Assembly: GCA_964389365.1 (NCBI GenBank)
Contig: CAYMDO010000040.1
Span: 1-13,976, forward strand
Reading direction: 5' to 3'
DNA: 13,976 bases
Source: UBA993 sp964389365
GTDB lineage: Bacteria; Bacillota; Dethiobacteria; DTU022
Shown here: piece after piece, positions 7,523 to 13,975 of the stretch
Layout: every line of letters starts with the position of its first letter
How positions within the stretch are numbered: the stretch's first letter is position 1
The notes under the pieces: generated by a model
What the model was told of the DNA's origin: nothing
Seen by the model: only the letters and a program-made list of their open reading frames with translations
The model's database searches: none
Program-made: the position numbers and the translations under genes

Positions 7523-7787
7523 CAATGTCTAACTCCTTAACCAGTGCCATTTTTAAAGGGTATTCTTCGATCTTGAAAAAACTTTCCATATCGGTATTAT
7601 GTTCGGCAAGATATTGTCGCACGGTATTTAAATCGGAGCATGAGCAGCGCAATGAAGTGCCACAGCTTGAACTGATTGCACGCGGAACGGGAACCATTTT
7701 AAAAGGAAAATCCATTTTCTGAAGCAGACTTTCAGCGCGGATTGCGAAAAATGTAGATGGGAATGTAATATAACAATATGTAGCCAT
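7512..7787 (-). CDS. DUF3343 small protein, putative Se/S carrier-like
   Basis: A 91-residue protein with the DUF3343 (PF11823-like) pattern: YCYITFPSTFFAIRAESLL near the start, then MVPVPRAISSSCGTSLRCS (31-49) containing the invariant-looking Cys42, with Cys48 and Cys50 close by. The family is annotated as putative selenium/sulfur carriers in the TusA/YedF neighbourhood, but its biochemistry is not established to my knowledge. The start is the ATG at 7787, preceded by AGGAG (7797-7793) with 5 nt spacing; a longer frame to 7838 lacks this support. It overlaps the cysteine desulfurase-family gene, so the enzyme could load the carrier's cysteine. The two extra cysteines near Cys42 stand out. 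Confidence 0.8.
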   Translation of the reverse strand: MATYCYITFPSTFFAIRAESLLQKMDFPFKMVPVPRAISSSCGTSLRCSCSDLNTVRQYLAEHNTDMESFFKIEEYPLKMALVKELDIDEL

Positions 7788-8002
7788 TGGTGCTCCTGTC
7801 CATGATCGATGGTTGCTGCGCAACTTGCTGCAAAGCACAGTTATTCGTACCCTGGAATCCGATAGTGATCTAAGTTATTTGCCCTTCCTATAAAAACTTT
7901 ATCTATTTTAATGTATGGTTTTATGTGAAGATAATTTGCTTTACTAATTATAGTAGATTGAAAACCTCCAACATATACAAATTGTTAATAAACGGGTAAG
8001 GG

Positions 8003-8035
8003 GTTATTATAAAGATAGAGGTTTTTGATAATAAC
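8003..8035. promoter_or_regulatory. Candidate LysR operator: 8-bp inverted repeat
   Basis: GTTATTAT (8003-8010) and its exact reverse complement ATAATAAC (8028-8035) are separated by 17 nt. The pair sits between the two divergent genes, about 30 nt upstream of the -35 of the LysR promoter. LysR-type regulators bind AT-rich dyads in such positions. The arm spacing is larger than the classical T-N11-A box, so the site could be two half-sites or chance in AT-rich DNA. Confidence 0.4.
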
Positions 8036-8065
8036 TACCTAAAATTCAAAATACCGGGCTTCTAA

Positions 8066-8094
8066 TGGACGGTTTAAATGATAATCAGTATAAT
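8066..8094 (+). promoter_or_regulatory. Promoter of the LysR regulator gene
   Basis: TGGACG (8066-8071, four of six matches to the -35 consensus) is 17 nt from a perfect TATAAT (8089-8094). Transcription would start near 8101, about 52 nt before the ATG at 8153. The nearby inverted repeat (8003-8035) is suitably placed for autoregulation. Confidence 0.65.
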
Positions 8095-8152
8095 AAAGCG
8101 GAACTACCCTTAGGAAAATTCCTTTGCAGCTGTTTCCGGAAGGTTGTGGACC

Positions 8153-9058
8153 ATGGATTTTGATCAGATAAAAGCATTTGTCAGCGTAGCTGATCTGCGC
8201 AGTTTTTCTGAAGCCGGAGAGAAGCTGTTTATCAGCCAGCCCTCGGTAAGCGTGCGTATCAAAGCCCTGGAAGAAGATCTGGGGGTTATTCTCTTTGATC
8301 GCTCCAAAGCCCGTGAACTTTCTTTAACCGAAGCAGGGCGGATTTTTTTAGATTATGCCCGGTCGATCTTAAAGCTTAATGATGAATGCCGCGAAAAGCT
8401 TTCTGGTAATGGCATAAAATCAACAGGCCTGATTTATGCCGGGGCCAGTACTGTGCCGGGCATCTACCTGGTGCCGCCACTGCTGGCCGGTTTTCGTAAA
8501 AAGTGCCCTGCTACTTATTTCAACATCAGTATCCTGGATACAGCCGCTGTATTGGAAGGGGTTTTGAACTATAGCTTTGACATAGGCCTGGTCGGCCACT
8601 TCAAGCAGGACGATCGACTTAAGTATATAGAGCTGATGGATGATGAATTGGTATTCTGTACCGTTGGAGGCCAGTATGAGCGGGGCCGCTATAAAGAAGG
8701 CATTCCTCTCGATCAGCTGTTCAATCATCACTTAATAATAAGGGAAAAGGGGTCTGCCACCCGCCAGCTGTTAGAAAAGAAATTGGCAGAAAGTGGATGC
8801 ACGATAGACCAGTTTAAGGGTACTACCTGTATAAACAGCCTTGAAGGGATTAAGCAGGCTGTCAAAGCCGGGCTTGGTGCAGCCGTGGTCTCAAAGCTAT
8901 CAGTTGCCGATCTGGTTGGTCTAGGCAAACTGGATCAATATAAGATTAGAGAGGTCGATCTTAAGCGTTCTCTTTACCTTGTTTACCACCGCCGCCGTGT
9001 TTTAGCCGGCGTGGTGGAGGAATTTATCGCTTTTGCTGCTGCTTATGCTGATAGCTAA
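8153..9058 (+). CDS. LysR-family transcriptional regulator
   Basis: A 301-residue regulator starting at the ATG at 8153, 9 nt after GGAAGG (8138-8143); an upstream in-frame TTG at 8144 is less likely. Residues 1-60 form the LysR winged helix-turn-helix: the FSEAGEKLFISQPSVSVRIKALE segment, with the recognition helix near 29-40, then FDRS and SLTEAGR. Residues from about 90 to 295 form the co-inducer-binding domain, including YAGASTVPGIYLVPPLL and a late AGLGAAVVSKL. It is transcribed away from the DUF3343/cysteine desulfurase-family pair and is the obvious candidate to control it. The N-terminal sequence resembles the Clostridia CysL-like and selenium-metabolism-associated LysR group as I recall it. 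The ligand (such as a sulfur or selenium metabolite) is unknown. Confidence 0.87.
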   Translation: MDFDQIKAFVSVADLRSFSEAGEKLFISQPSVSVRIKALEEDLGVILFDRSKARELSLTEAGRIFLDYARSILKLNDECREKLSGNGIKSTGLIYAGASTVPGIYLVPPLLAGFRKKCPATYFNISILDTAAVLEGVLNYSFDIGLVGHFKQDDRLKYIELMDDELVFCTVGGQYERGRYKEGIPLDQLFNHHLIIREKGSATRQLLEKKLAESGCTIDQFKGTTCINSLEGIKQAVKAGLGAAVVSKLSVADLVGLGKLDQYKIREVDLKRSLYLVYHRRRVLAGVVEEFIAFAAAYADS

Positions 9059-9077
9059 CATTAAGTTTACAACCGGC

Positions 9078-9106
9078 TTTAAATATCGGTTACTTCATTT
9101 TATAAT
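9078..9106 (+). promoter_or_regulatory. Promoter of queT
   Basis: TTTAAA (9078-9083, four of six to consensus) is 17 nt from a perfect TATAAT (9101-9106). Transcription would start near 9112, leaving a leader of about 50 nt to the GTG at 9161. A short dyad, AACCG (9071-9075) with CGGTT (9087-9091), overlaps the -35 and spacer and could be a weak LysR-gene terminator or an operator. Confidence 0.55.
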
Positions 9107-9145
9107 AGGTAAAGCGGGTCGCATGGGTCAACATTATATACAAAC

Positions 9146-9152
9146 AGGATGG
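9146..9152 (+). promoter_or_regulatory. Ribosome binding site that sets the queT start
   Basis: AGGATGG lies 8 nt before the GTG at 9161. The in-frame ATG at 9149 falls inside this element and has no ribosome site of its own. The GTG is therefore the better start. Confidence 0.55.
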
Positions 9153-9160
9153 TAAAAATA

Positions 9161-9634
9161 GTGGATCTTAATCAATATGGCTTACGCTACTGGACAAGGG
9201 CTGCAATGATTGCTGCTCTTTATGCCGGTTTAACTATTTTACTGGCTCCTATCAGTTATGGGATGATCCAGGTTCGTGTTGCAGAAATGCTGATGGTTCT
9301 GCCATTCTTTACTGCGGCAGCTGTTCCGGGATTGTTTGTCGGCTGTTTGGTTGCAAATATTTATGGCGGCTACGGCATGCCGGATATTGCCCTCGGCAGC
9401 CTTGCCACTTTGCTGGCGGCTTATCTGGTAACAAAAATTAAAAATCGTTACCTTGTACCGATGCCGCCGGTGATCATTAACGCCTTGGTGGTAGGGCTGA
9501 TTTTGCATCTTGTCCTTGGCCTGCCATTTTTCACAGCGGCAGCCTGGGTTGGTCTGGGGCAGCTGCTAGCCTGCTACGGGCTCGGTTTGCCGCTGCTGAT
9601 GATCCTCGAAAAACAGAGTCATATTTTCAAGTAA
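9161..9634 (+). CDS. queT: QueT-type ECF transporter S component, queuosine precursor uptake
   Basis: A 157-residue membrane protein with about five or six hydrophobic segments and the QueT-family (PF06177-like) pattern. Visible features are an N-terminal RAAMIAALYAGLTILLAPISYG, the VRVAEMLMVLPFF motif, VPGLFVGCLVANIYGG, DIALGSLATLLAAYL, and PPVIINALVVGLILHLVLGLP. S components bind the substrate and work with a shared energising module (EcfA, EcfA', EcfT) encoded elsewhere. QueT proteins are associated with uptake of queuosine precursors such as preQ0, preQ1 or queuine. The GTG at 9161 is chosen over the ATG at 9149 because AGGATGG is correctly spaced only for the former. queA lies at the other end of this gene cluster, supporting the role. 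No preQ1 riboswitch core is visible in its leader. Confidence 0.8.
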   Translation: MDLNQYGLRYWTRAAMIAALYAGLTILLAPISYGMIQVRVAEMLMVLPFFTAAAVPGLFVGCLVANIYGGYGMPDIALGSLATLLAAYLVTKIKNRYLVPMPPVIINALVVGLILHLVLGLPFFTAAAWVGLGQLLACYGLGLPLLMILEKQSHIFK

Positions 9635-9673
9635 ATATCGCTGGAAATAAGCTTGCCGCAATATAGAAACTTT

Positions 9674-9680
9674 AAGGAGG
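9674..9680 (+). promoter_or_regulatory. Ribosome binding site that sets the yebC start
   Basis: A perfect AAGGAGG lies 7 nt before the GTG at 9688 and only 1 nt before an in-frame ATG at 9682. The GTG gives the family-standard N-terminus MAGHSKWA. Confidence 0.8.
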
Positions 9681-9687
9681 GATGCCG

Positions 9688-10437
9688 GTGGCCGGACATT
9701 CAAAATGGGCAAATACCAAGCATCGCAAGGCCAGGGTTGACGCACAGAGGGGCAAAATATTTACCAAAATCGCCAGGGAGCTGACAGTTGCCGCGCGCGA
9801 AGGCGGTGAAGACCTGAATGCCAATTTCCGTTTACGGCTGGCAGTTCAAAAAGCCCGCGAAAACAATATGCCAGGTGATAATATCCAACGGGCCATCCAA
9901 AAAGGTGTTGGCGGCCAGGAAGGCAGCAATTTCGATCAAACCAATTATGAAGGTTACGCAGTTGGTGGTGTGGCAGTGCTGCTTGAGGTTCTTACCGATA
10001 ACCGCAACCGGACGGTTGCAGAAATCAGGCATATTTTTTCCAGGCACAATGGCAGCCTTGGCGAATCTGGCTGTGTCTCATGGATGTTTCACCGCAAAGG
10101 TGCTATCTCTGTAACCGGCAGGGGGCAGGCATTGGATGAAGACAGCCTGATACTGCTCGCTCTTGAAGCCGGAGCAGAAGATGTAACTGCAGACGGTAAT
10201 GATAACTATACAATAATAACCGGGGTCGAGAATTTTGAAGCAGTTAAGCAAACTTTGCTCGAACATGAGATTGAGGTTATTTCAGACGAAGTAACGATGC
10301 TGCCCAGTACTTCAGTTGCTATCTCCGACCAGGATGACGCTTCAAAGATCATCCACTTGATGGAAGCACTTGATGATCATGATGATGTGCAAAATGTATA
10401 CGCTAATTTTGATATCCCGGATGAACTCCTGAGCTAA
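9688..10437 (+). CDS. yebC: YebC/PmpR-family protein (TACO1-like; translation or transcription role)
   Basis: A 249-residue member of the near-universal YebC/TACO1 family, with normal length. The N-terminus MAGHSKWANTKHRKARVDAQ is diagnostic. Further conserved parts are KIFTKIARELTVAAREGG, ARENNMPGDNI, GVAVLLEVLTDNRNRT and GSLGESGCVSWMF. Members have been described both as DNA-binding regulators (PmpR) and, more recently, as factors relieving ribosome stalling at proline-rich stretches; sequence alone cannot choose. It immediately precedes the ruvCAB genes, an arrangement common in bacteria. The gap to ruvC is 37 nt and holds only a weak 5-bp hairpin (10438-10454). Confidence 0.93.
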   Translation: MAGHSKWANTKHRKARVDAQRGKIFTKIARELTVAAREGGEDLNANFRLRLAVQKARENNMPGDNIQRAIQKGVGGQEGSNFDQTNYEGYAVGGVAVLLEVLTDNRNRTVAEIRHIFSRHNGSLGESGCVSWMFHRKGAISVTGRGQALDEDSLILLALEAGAEDVTADGNDNYTIITGVENFEAVKQTLLEHEIEVISDEVTMLPSTSVAISDQDDASKIIHLMEALDDHDDVQNVYANFDIPDELLS

Positions 10438-10474
10438 TGCGGTTTTGCCCCGCAGGAAAGAATATGGTGAACTG

Positions 10475-10978
10475 ATGCGTATCCTAGGCATTGATCCGGG
10501 GGTCGCTATTACAGGCTATAGCATACTTGAAGAAAAAGGTGCAGACTATCAATGCATCACTTCAGGTTGTATTCGGACAGCAAGTGAAATTGGACCGGAG
10601 TTACGGCTTCTTACTATCTACGATCGGGTAACCGAACTGGTTGCAGAGTATGGCCCGCAGGCCCTCGTGATCGAGAAGATATTTTTCAGCAAGAATGTCC
10701 GTACTGCCTTCCAGGTTGGTGAAGCCCGTGGTGTCGTGCTTTTGGCTGCAGCCCGGTCCGGTATTTTATTGTTTGAATATACACCGCTGCAGGTGAAACA
10801 GGCTGTTGCCGGTTACGGTAAAGCGGAGAAAGCCCAGGTTCAGAAGATGGTAAAACTGCTGCTCAAGCTGACGCGGCAGCCGGAGGTGGATGATGAGGCA
10901 GATGCCATGGCTGTTGCGCTCTGCCACCTGCAAAATCGCCGTTACCAGGAGGCGGTCAGGGGAGGAAAACTTAAGTGA
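10475..10978 (+). CDS. ruvC: Holliday junction resolvase RuvC
   Basis: A 167-residue endonuclease that resolves Holliday junctions as a dimer with RuvAB during recombinational repair. It starts at the ATG at 10475, giving the standard MRILGIDPG. An upstream TTG (10445) would add ten non-conserved residues. Catalytic acids are visible as Asp7 (IDPG), Glu67 (VIEK), and Asp140 and Asp143 in DDEADAMAVALCH, matching the four-acid RNase H-like site. KIFFSKNVRTAFQVGEARGV and the TPLQVKQAVAGYGKAEK DNA-binding segment are also canonical. It overlaps ruvA by 4 nt (GTGA). Confidence 0.95.
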   Translation: MRILGIDPGVAITGYSILEEKGADYQCITSGCIRTASEIGPELRLLTIYDRVTELVAEYGPQALVIEKIFFSKNVRTAFQVGEARGVVLLAAARSGILLFEYTPLQVKQAVAGYGKAEKAQVQKMVKLLLKLTRQPEVDDEADAMAVALCHLQNRRYQEAVRGGKLK

Positions 10979-11580
10979 TCGACTATCTAAAAGGCTGTCT
11001 AGTTTCCGCGGTACCTGGAAAAGCAGTGGTTGAAGTAGGCGGTGTCGGATTGGCTTTGGATATGCCACCTGCCGCTGACAACCTATCTGCCCGGGTTGGT
11101 GAAGAGGTGATGCTCTACACTAGGCTGCTGGTTAAAGATGACGAGCTTACTGTCTACGGGTTTCGGACTGCTGAAGAGCGCAAGCTGTTTAACCTGGTGC
11201 TTGGCGTCAGCGGTTTTGGCCCCAGGTTGGCTTTATCGCTGCTCGGGATTTTTTCTGTATCACAGCTCTATATTGCGGTTTTAGAGGAAAATATTGCCCA
11301 ACTGTGCCGCGCGCCGGGAGTTGGTAAAAAAGCGGCACAGCGCCTGATCCTTGAATTAAAAGAAAAACTGCCCAAAGTTATATCAACCGAAGCGCAGACA
11401 AGAGGCGCCCTGATCGTCAGCGGCAACTCCATGCTTGACGACATTACCGAGGCGCTTTGCGCCCTCGGGTATTCGCCGGGCGAAGCAGCCGTAGCCGTCA
11501 GCAGGGTAAAGGAAGAAAACAGGGATGCCTCGCGGGAGGAACTGCTCAAACTGGCCCTGAAAAATATGATTCGCGCGTAA
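10975..11580 (+). CDS. ruvA: Holliday junction DNA-binding subunit RuvA
   Basis: A 201-residue subunit that forms a tetramer on four-way junctions and recruits RuvB. It starts with GTG overlapping the ruvC stop, with GGAGG (10961-10965) 9 nt upstream. Domain I (OB fold) begins MIDYLKG and includes YTRLLVKDDELTVYGF. Domain II has two helix-hairpin-helix motifs, GVSGFGPRLALSLL and APGVGKKAAQRLILELKEKL. Domain III, the RuvB-binding region, covers about 150-200 and includes ITEALCALGYSPGEAAVAV. It is followed 14 nt later by ruvB. Confidence 0.95.
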   Translation: MIDYLKGCLVSAVPGKAVVEVGGVGLALDMPPAADNLSARVGEEVMLYTRLLVKDDELTVYGFRTAEERKLFNLVLGVSGFGPRLALSLLGIFSVSQLYIAVLEENIAQLCRAPGVGKKAAQRLILELKEKLPKVISTEAQTRGALIVSGNSMLDDITEALCALGYSPGEAAVAVSRVKEENRDASREELLKLALKNMIRA

Positions 11581-11594
11581 GAGAGGAGCAGCAG

Positions 11595-12617
11595 ATGGAA
11601 GAACGGATTGTTTCAGCACAGCTACAACCGGACGATGACCCCCAGGTTGAGATCGGCCTCCGGCCACGCAATCTGCAGGAGTATGTCGGTCAGGAGAAAA
11701 TCAAGGAAAAACTTGCTATCTATATTAAGGCTGCCCTGAAACGCAAAGAAGCCCTCGATCATGTTTTGCTTTACGGACCGCCCGGCCTTGGCAAGACAAC
11801 ACTGGCTCATATCATTGCCTGGGAGCTGGGTGTTAACATTCGTATTACCGCCGGTCCTGCCATCGAGCGGCCCGGTGATTTGGCTGCGATACTGACCAAC
11901 CTCGGCCATGGAGATGTTCTCTTCATTGATGAAATACACAGGCTCAGCCGCTCGGTTGAAGAAATACTATATCCCGCCATGGAAGATAATGCCCTTGATA
12001 TCATCATCGGCAAAGGCCCGGGCGCCCGGTCGCTGCGCCTTGATTTGCCGCCATTCACTTTAATTGGTGCTACTGTAAGGGCTGGCCTCTTGACATCACC
12101 GTTGCGGGACCGTTTCGGGGTGGTTGATCGCCTTGATTTTTATAGTCCTGTCGAACTGGAGCAGATTATTACCAGATCATCTAAGATCCTCAATGTTCAA
12201 TCAGAAAAAGCAGGAGCTAACATTATTGCCCGCGCTTCGCGGGGAACACCGCGTATAGCAAATCGGCTGTTGAAAAGGGTTCGTGACTATGCACAGGTTA
12301 GGGCAGACAATATTATTACCGAAGCAGTGGCTCAGGAAGCGCTGCATATGCTGCAGCTTGATCATTTAGGTCTCGATGAGATCGATCGCCGTCTGCTAGT
12401 GGCGTTGGTTGAAAAATTTGAAGGGGGTCCGGTGGGTCTTGACACCCTTGCAGCATGTATCAGTGAAGAACCGGAAACTCTGGAGGATGTTTACGAGCCT
12501 TACCTGATGCAGCTTGGCTTGCTGAAAAGAACAGCCCGTGGCCGCATGGTTACCTCTGAAACTTATAAATACCTGGATATCAGGCCGGGCAATGCAAAAC
12601 AGCAGCAGCTTTTTTAG
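11595..12617 (+). CDS. ruvB: Holliday junction branch migration ATPase RuvB
   Basis: A 340-residue hexameric AAA+ motor that drives branch migration with RuvA. The ATG at 11595 follows AGGAG (11584-11588) by 6 nt and is the family start; the longer frame back into ruvA is spurious. Visible motifs are the RPRNLQEYVGQ entry segment, Walker A GPPGLGKT (61-68), Walker B VLFIDEIH (108-115), sensor-1 region IGATVRAG, and the arginine-finger segment SPLRDRFG (Arg171). The C-terminal winged-helix domain includes GGPVGLDTLA and EEPETLEDVYEPYLMQLG. The sensor segment reads GATVRAG where most RuvBs have GATTRAG, a small change. Confidence 0.96.
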   Translation: MEERIVSAQLQPDDDPQVEIGLRPRNLQEYVGQEKIKEKLAIYIKAALKRKEALDHVLLYGPPGLGKTTLAHIIAWELGVNIRITAGPAIERPGDLAAILTNLGHGDVLFIDEIHRLSRSVEEILYPAMEDNALDIIIGKGPGARSLRLDLPPFTLIGATVRAGLLTSPLRDRFGVVDRLDFYSPVELEQIITRSSKILNVQSEKAGANIIARASRGTPRIANRLLKRVRDYAQVRADNIITEAVAQEALHMLQLDHLGLDEIDRRLLVALVEKFEGGPVGLDTLAACISEEPETLEDVYEPYLMQLGLLKRTARGRMVTSETYKYLDIRPGNAKQQQLF

Positions 12618-12666
12618 CACCCGGTGCCGGAAACGCTCTGCCCTGTTTACAAAAGTTGTTTATCCC

Positions 12667-12671
12667 GGAGG
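12667..12671 (+). promoter_or_regulatory. Ribosome binding site that sets the DUF2905 start
   Basis: GGAGG is 7 nt from the ATG at 12679 and 1 nt from the in-frame ATG at 12673. The former start is preferred. Confidence 0.6.
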
Positions 12672-12678
12672 AATGGTC

Positions 12679-12897
12679 ATGTTCAGCCTTGAATCACTTG
12701 GAAAACTATTACTAATCTGCGGCGGCCTGCTTGCAGCGCTTGGACTTTTTTTCCTTCTGGCCGCCCGGCTTGGCTTGGGCCGCCTTCCGGGAGATATAAT
12801 AATCGAAAGAGAAAATTTTGCCTTCTATTTTCCACTGGCTACAATGCTGATCATAAGCGTTATCCTGACTGTTGTTTTGAACCTCCTGCGCCGCTGA
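12679..12897 (+). CDS. DUF2905 small membrane protein
   Basis: A 72-residue protein with two hydrophobic helices (about 8-29 and 52-70) separated by a conserved loop, LGRLPGDIIIERENFAFYFPLAT. The GRLPGDI and FYFPLAT segments match the DUF2905 (PF11146-like) family, whose function is unknown. Small proteins of this family recur between ruvB and queA in Clostridia. Their membrane location gives no direct reason for a link to recombination or tRNA modification. The ATG at 12679 is preferred over 12673 because of ribosome-site spacing. Both ends of the predicted protein probably face the same side of the membrane. Confidence 0.82.
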   Translation: MFSLESLGKLLLICGGLLAALGLFFLLAARLGLGRLPGDIIIERENFAFYFPLATMLIISVILTVVLNLLRR

Positions 12898-12940
12898 TAC
12901 GAATGCCGGCCGGGTATACACATATAAAAGGAGTAGGTGC

Positions 12941-13975
12941 ATGTTGAACGGTTATCATTTAAAAGATTATGAATACTATTTACCCCGGGAGCTGATCGCC
13001 CAGGAACCGCTGGAGCAGAGAGACAGCTCACGGATGCTGGTTTTAAACCGGCAGGCTCAGAGTATCAGTCATGAACGTTTTAAAAATTTTGTAACCTTTC
13101 TTCAATGCGGAGATCTCCTCGTTTTGAATAATACCCGGGTAATTCCGGCCCGTTTAAATGGTATCGTTGAACAAAGCGGAAGGCCTGTGGAAATCCTGCT
13201 TATTAACCGCCTTGATGAAGGCAGCTGGGAAGCGATGGTAAAACCGGGCCGTAAGCTTAAATCTGGTACAGCGGTATCCTTTGATTATGGTGTGCGGGCA
13301 GTGGTGAAAGGTACAGCTGCCGGCGGTTTGCGCTTGATTAGTTTCAGCGCAGATGAAGCTTTCGAAAAGATATTGCCCCGTTTAGGGAAAGTGCCGCTGC
13401 CGCCCTATATTAAAAAAGAAGTAAATAATCCGGAGCTGTACCAGACTATCTATGCCCGCGAAGAAGGCTCGGCGGCGGCTCCGACAGCAGGGTTTCATTT
13501 TACTGAACAGGTTTTTGCAGAACTTGAAGCAGCAGGGATACAAAAAGCTTTTATAACACTGCATATTGGGCCGGGAACTTTTCAGCCGATAAAAGTGGAA
13601 GATATTCGCGAACATCAAATGCACCATGAGTATTTTAGGGTCAGCAGCGAGACTGCAGGGTTGCTGAACAGCGCTAAGGCGGAAGGCCGGCGGATTATTG
13701 CGGTCGGTACCACAGTCTGCCGGGTTCTTGAATCCCTGGCAGCTCAATCAGATCGCTTTGACGTAACTGAAGGTTGGACTGAGCTCTATATCTACCCCGG
13801 GTTTAAGTTTAAGGCAGTCGATGCCCTGTTGACTAACTTTCACCTGCCACGTTCATCATTGTTGCTGCTGGTCAGTGCCCTGACCGGTCGCGAGCTGATG
13901 CTTAAAGCATATCAGGAAGCTGTTGAACAAAGATATCGCTTTTTCAGCTTTGGTGATTGCATGTTTATTGTTTAA
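12941..13975 (+). CDS. queA: S-adenosylmethionine:tRNA ribosyltransferase-isomerase QueA
   Basis: A 344-residue enzyme that transfers and isomerises the ribosyl group of S-adenosylmethionine onto preQ1 in tRNA position 34, forming epoxyqueuosine. The ATG at 12941 follows AAAAGGAG (12926-12933) by 7 nt. Canonical segments are YYLPRELIAQEPLEQRDSSR, LLVLNNTRVIPARL, APTAGFHFT, TLHIGPGTFQPI, MHHEYF and LLTNFHLPRSSLLLLVSAL. The protein is complete, with its TAA ending one base before the window edge. The usual next gene, tgt, would lie outside. Together with the QueT homologue upstream it suggests the host makes queuosine at least partly from salvaged precursors. Confidence 0.96.
   Translation: MLNGYHLKDYEYYLPRELIAQEPLEQRDSSRMLVLNRQAQSISHERFKNFVTFLQCGDLLVLNNTRVIPARLNGIVEQSGRPVEILLINRLDEGSWEAMVKPGRKLKSGTAVSFDYGVRAVVKGTAAGGLRLISFSADEAFEKILPRLGKVPLPPYIKKEVNNPELYQTIYAREEGSAAAPTAGFHFTEQVFAELEAAGIQKAFITLHIGPGTFQPIKVEDIREHQMHHEYFRVSSETAGLLNSAKAEGRRIIAVGTTVCRVLESLAAQSDRFDVTEGWTELYIYPGFKFKAVDALLTNFHLPRSSLLLLVSALTGRELMLKAYQEAVEQRYRFFSFGDCMFIV

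Larger units (their letters stand above)
7788..8152. other. Divergent intergenic control region between the DUF3343 and LysR genes
   Basis: This 365-nt AT-rich stretch holds no convincing gene or tRNA. It contains a good promoter for the LysR gene (8066-8094), an 8-bp inverted repeat (8003-8035), and three copies of GATAAT on the + strand (7930-7935, 8027-8032, 8080-8085). On the minus strand, TATAAT (7952-7947) could be the -10 for the DUF3343 gene, but no good -35 lies at the right distance. That is the pattern expected for a promoter needing an activator such as LysR. The LysR-controls-both-sides reading is inference from layout. Confidence 0.5.

Noticed and set aside
7788..7838. Longer DUF3343 protein beginning at 7838
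   Set aside because: The added 17 residues do not resemble the family, and AGGAG is positioned for the ATG at 7787.
7788..8152. tRNA-Sec gene or another RNA gene in the divergent region
   Set aside because: No acceptor-stem pairing with a T-loop GTTCGANTC motif could be found; the region is simply AT-rich control DNA.
9107..9160. preQ1 riboswitch in the queT leader
   Set aside because: The roughly 50-nt leader lacks the short C-rich loop, A-rich tail and pseudoknot pattern of preQ1-I, and it is too short for preQ1-II or III. Only a weak dyad near the promoter is seen.
10438..10454. Terminator between yebC and ruvC
   Set aside because: Only a 5-bp stem (TGCGG/CCGCA) with no U-tract after it; unlikely to stop transcription.
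10445..10474. RuvC starting at the upstream TTG
   Set aside because: It would add ten residues before the conserved MRILGIDPG start without a suitable ribosome site.
11457..11594. N-terminally extended RuvB starting inside ruvA
   Set aside because: The extension is not RuvB-like, it overlaps ruvA coding sequence, and a well-spaced AGGAG supports the ATG at 11595.
13382..13747. 121-codon minus-strand frame inside queA
   Set aside because: It lies wholly within the well-conserved queA coding region, has no family-like content and no ribosome site of note; it is an antisense shadow.
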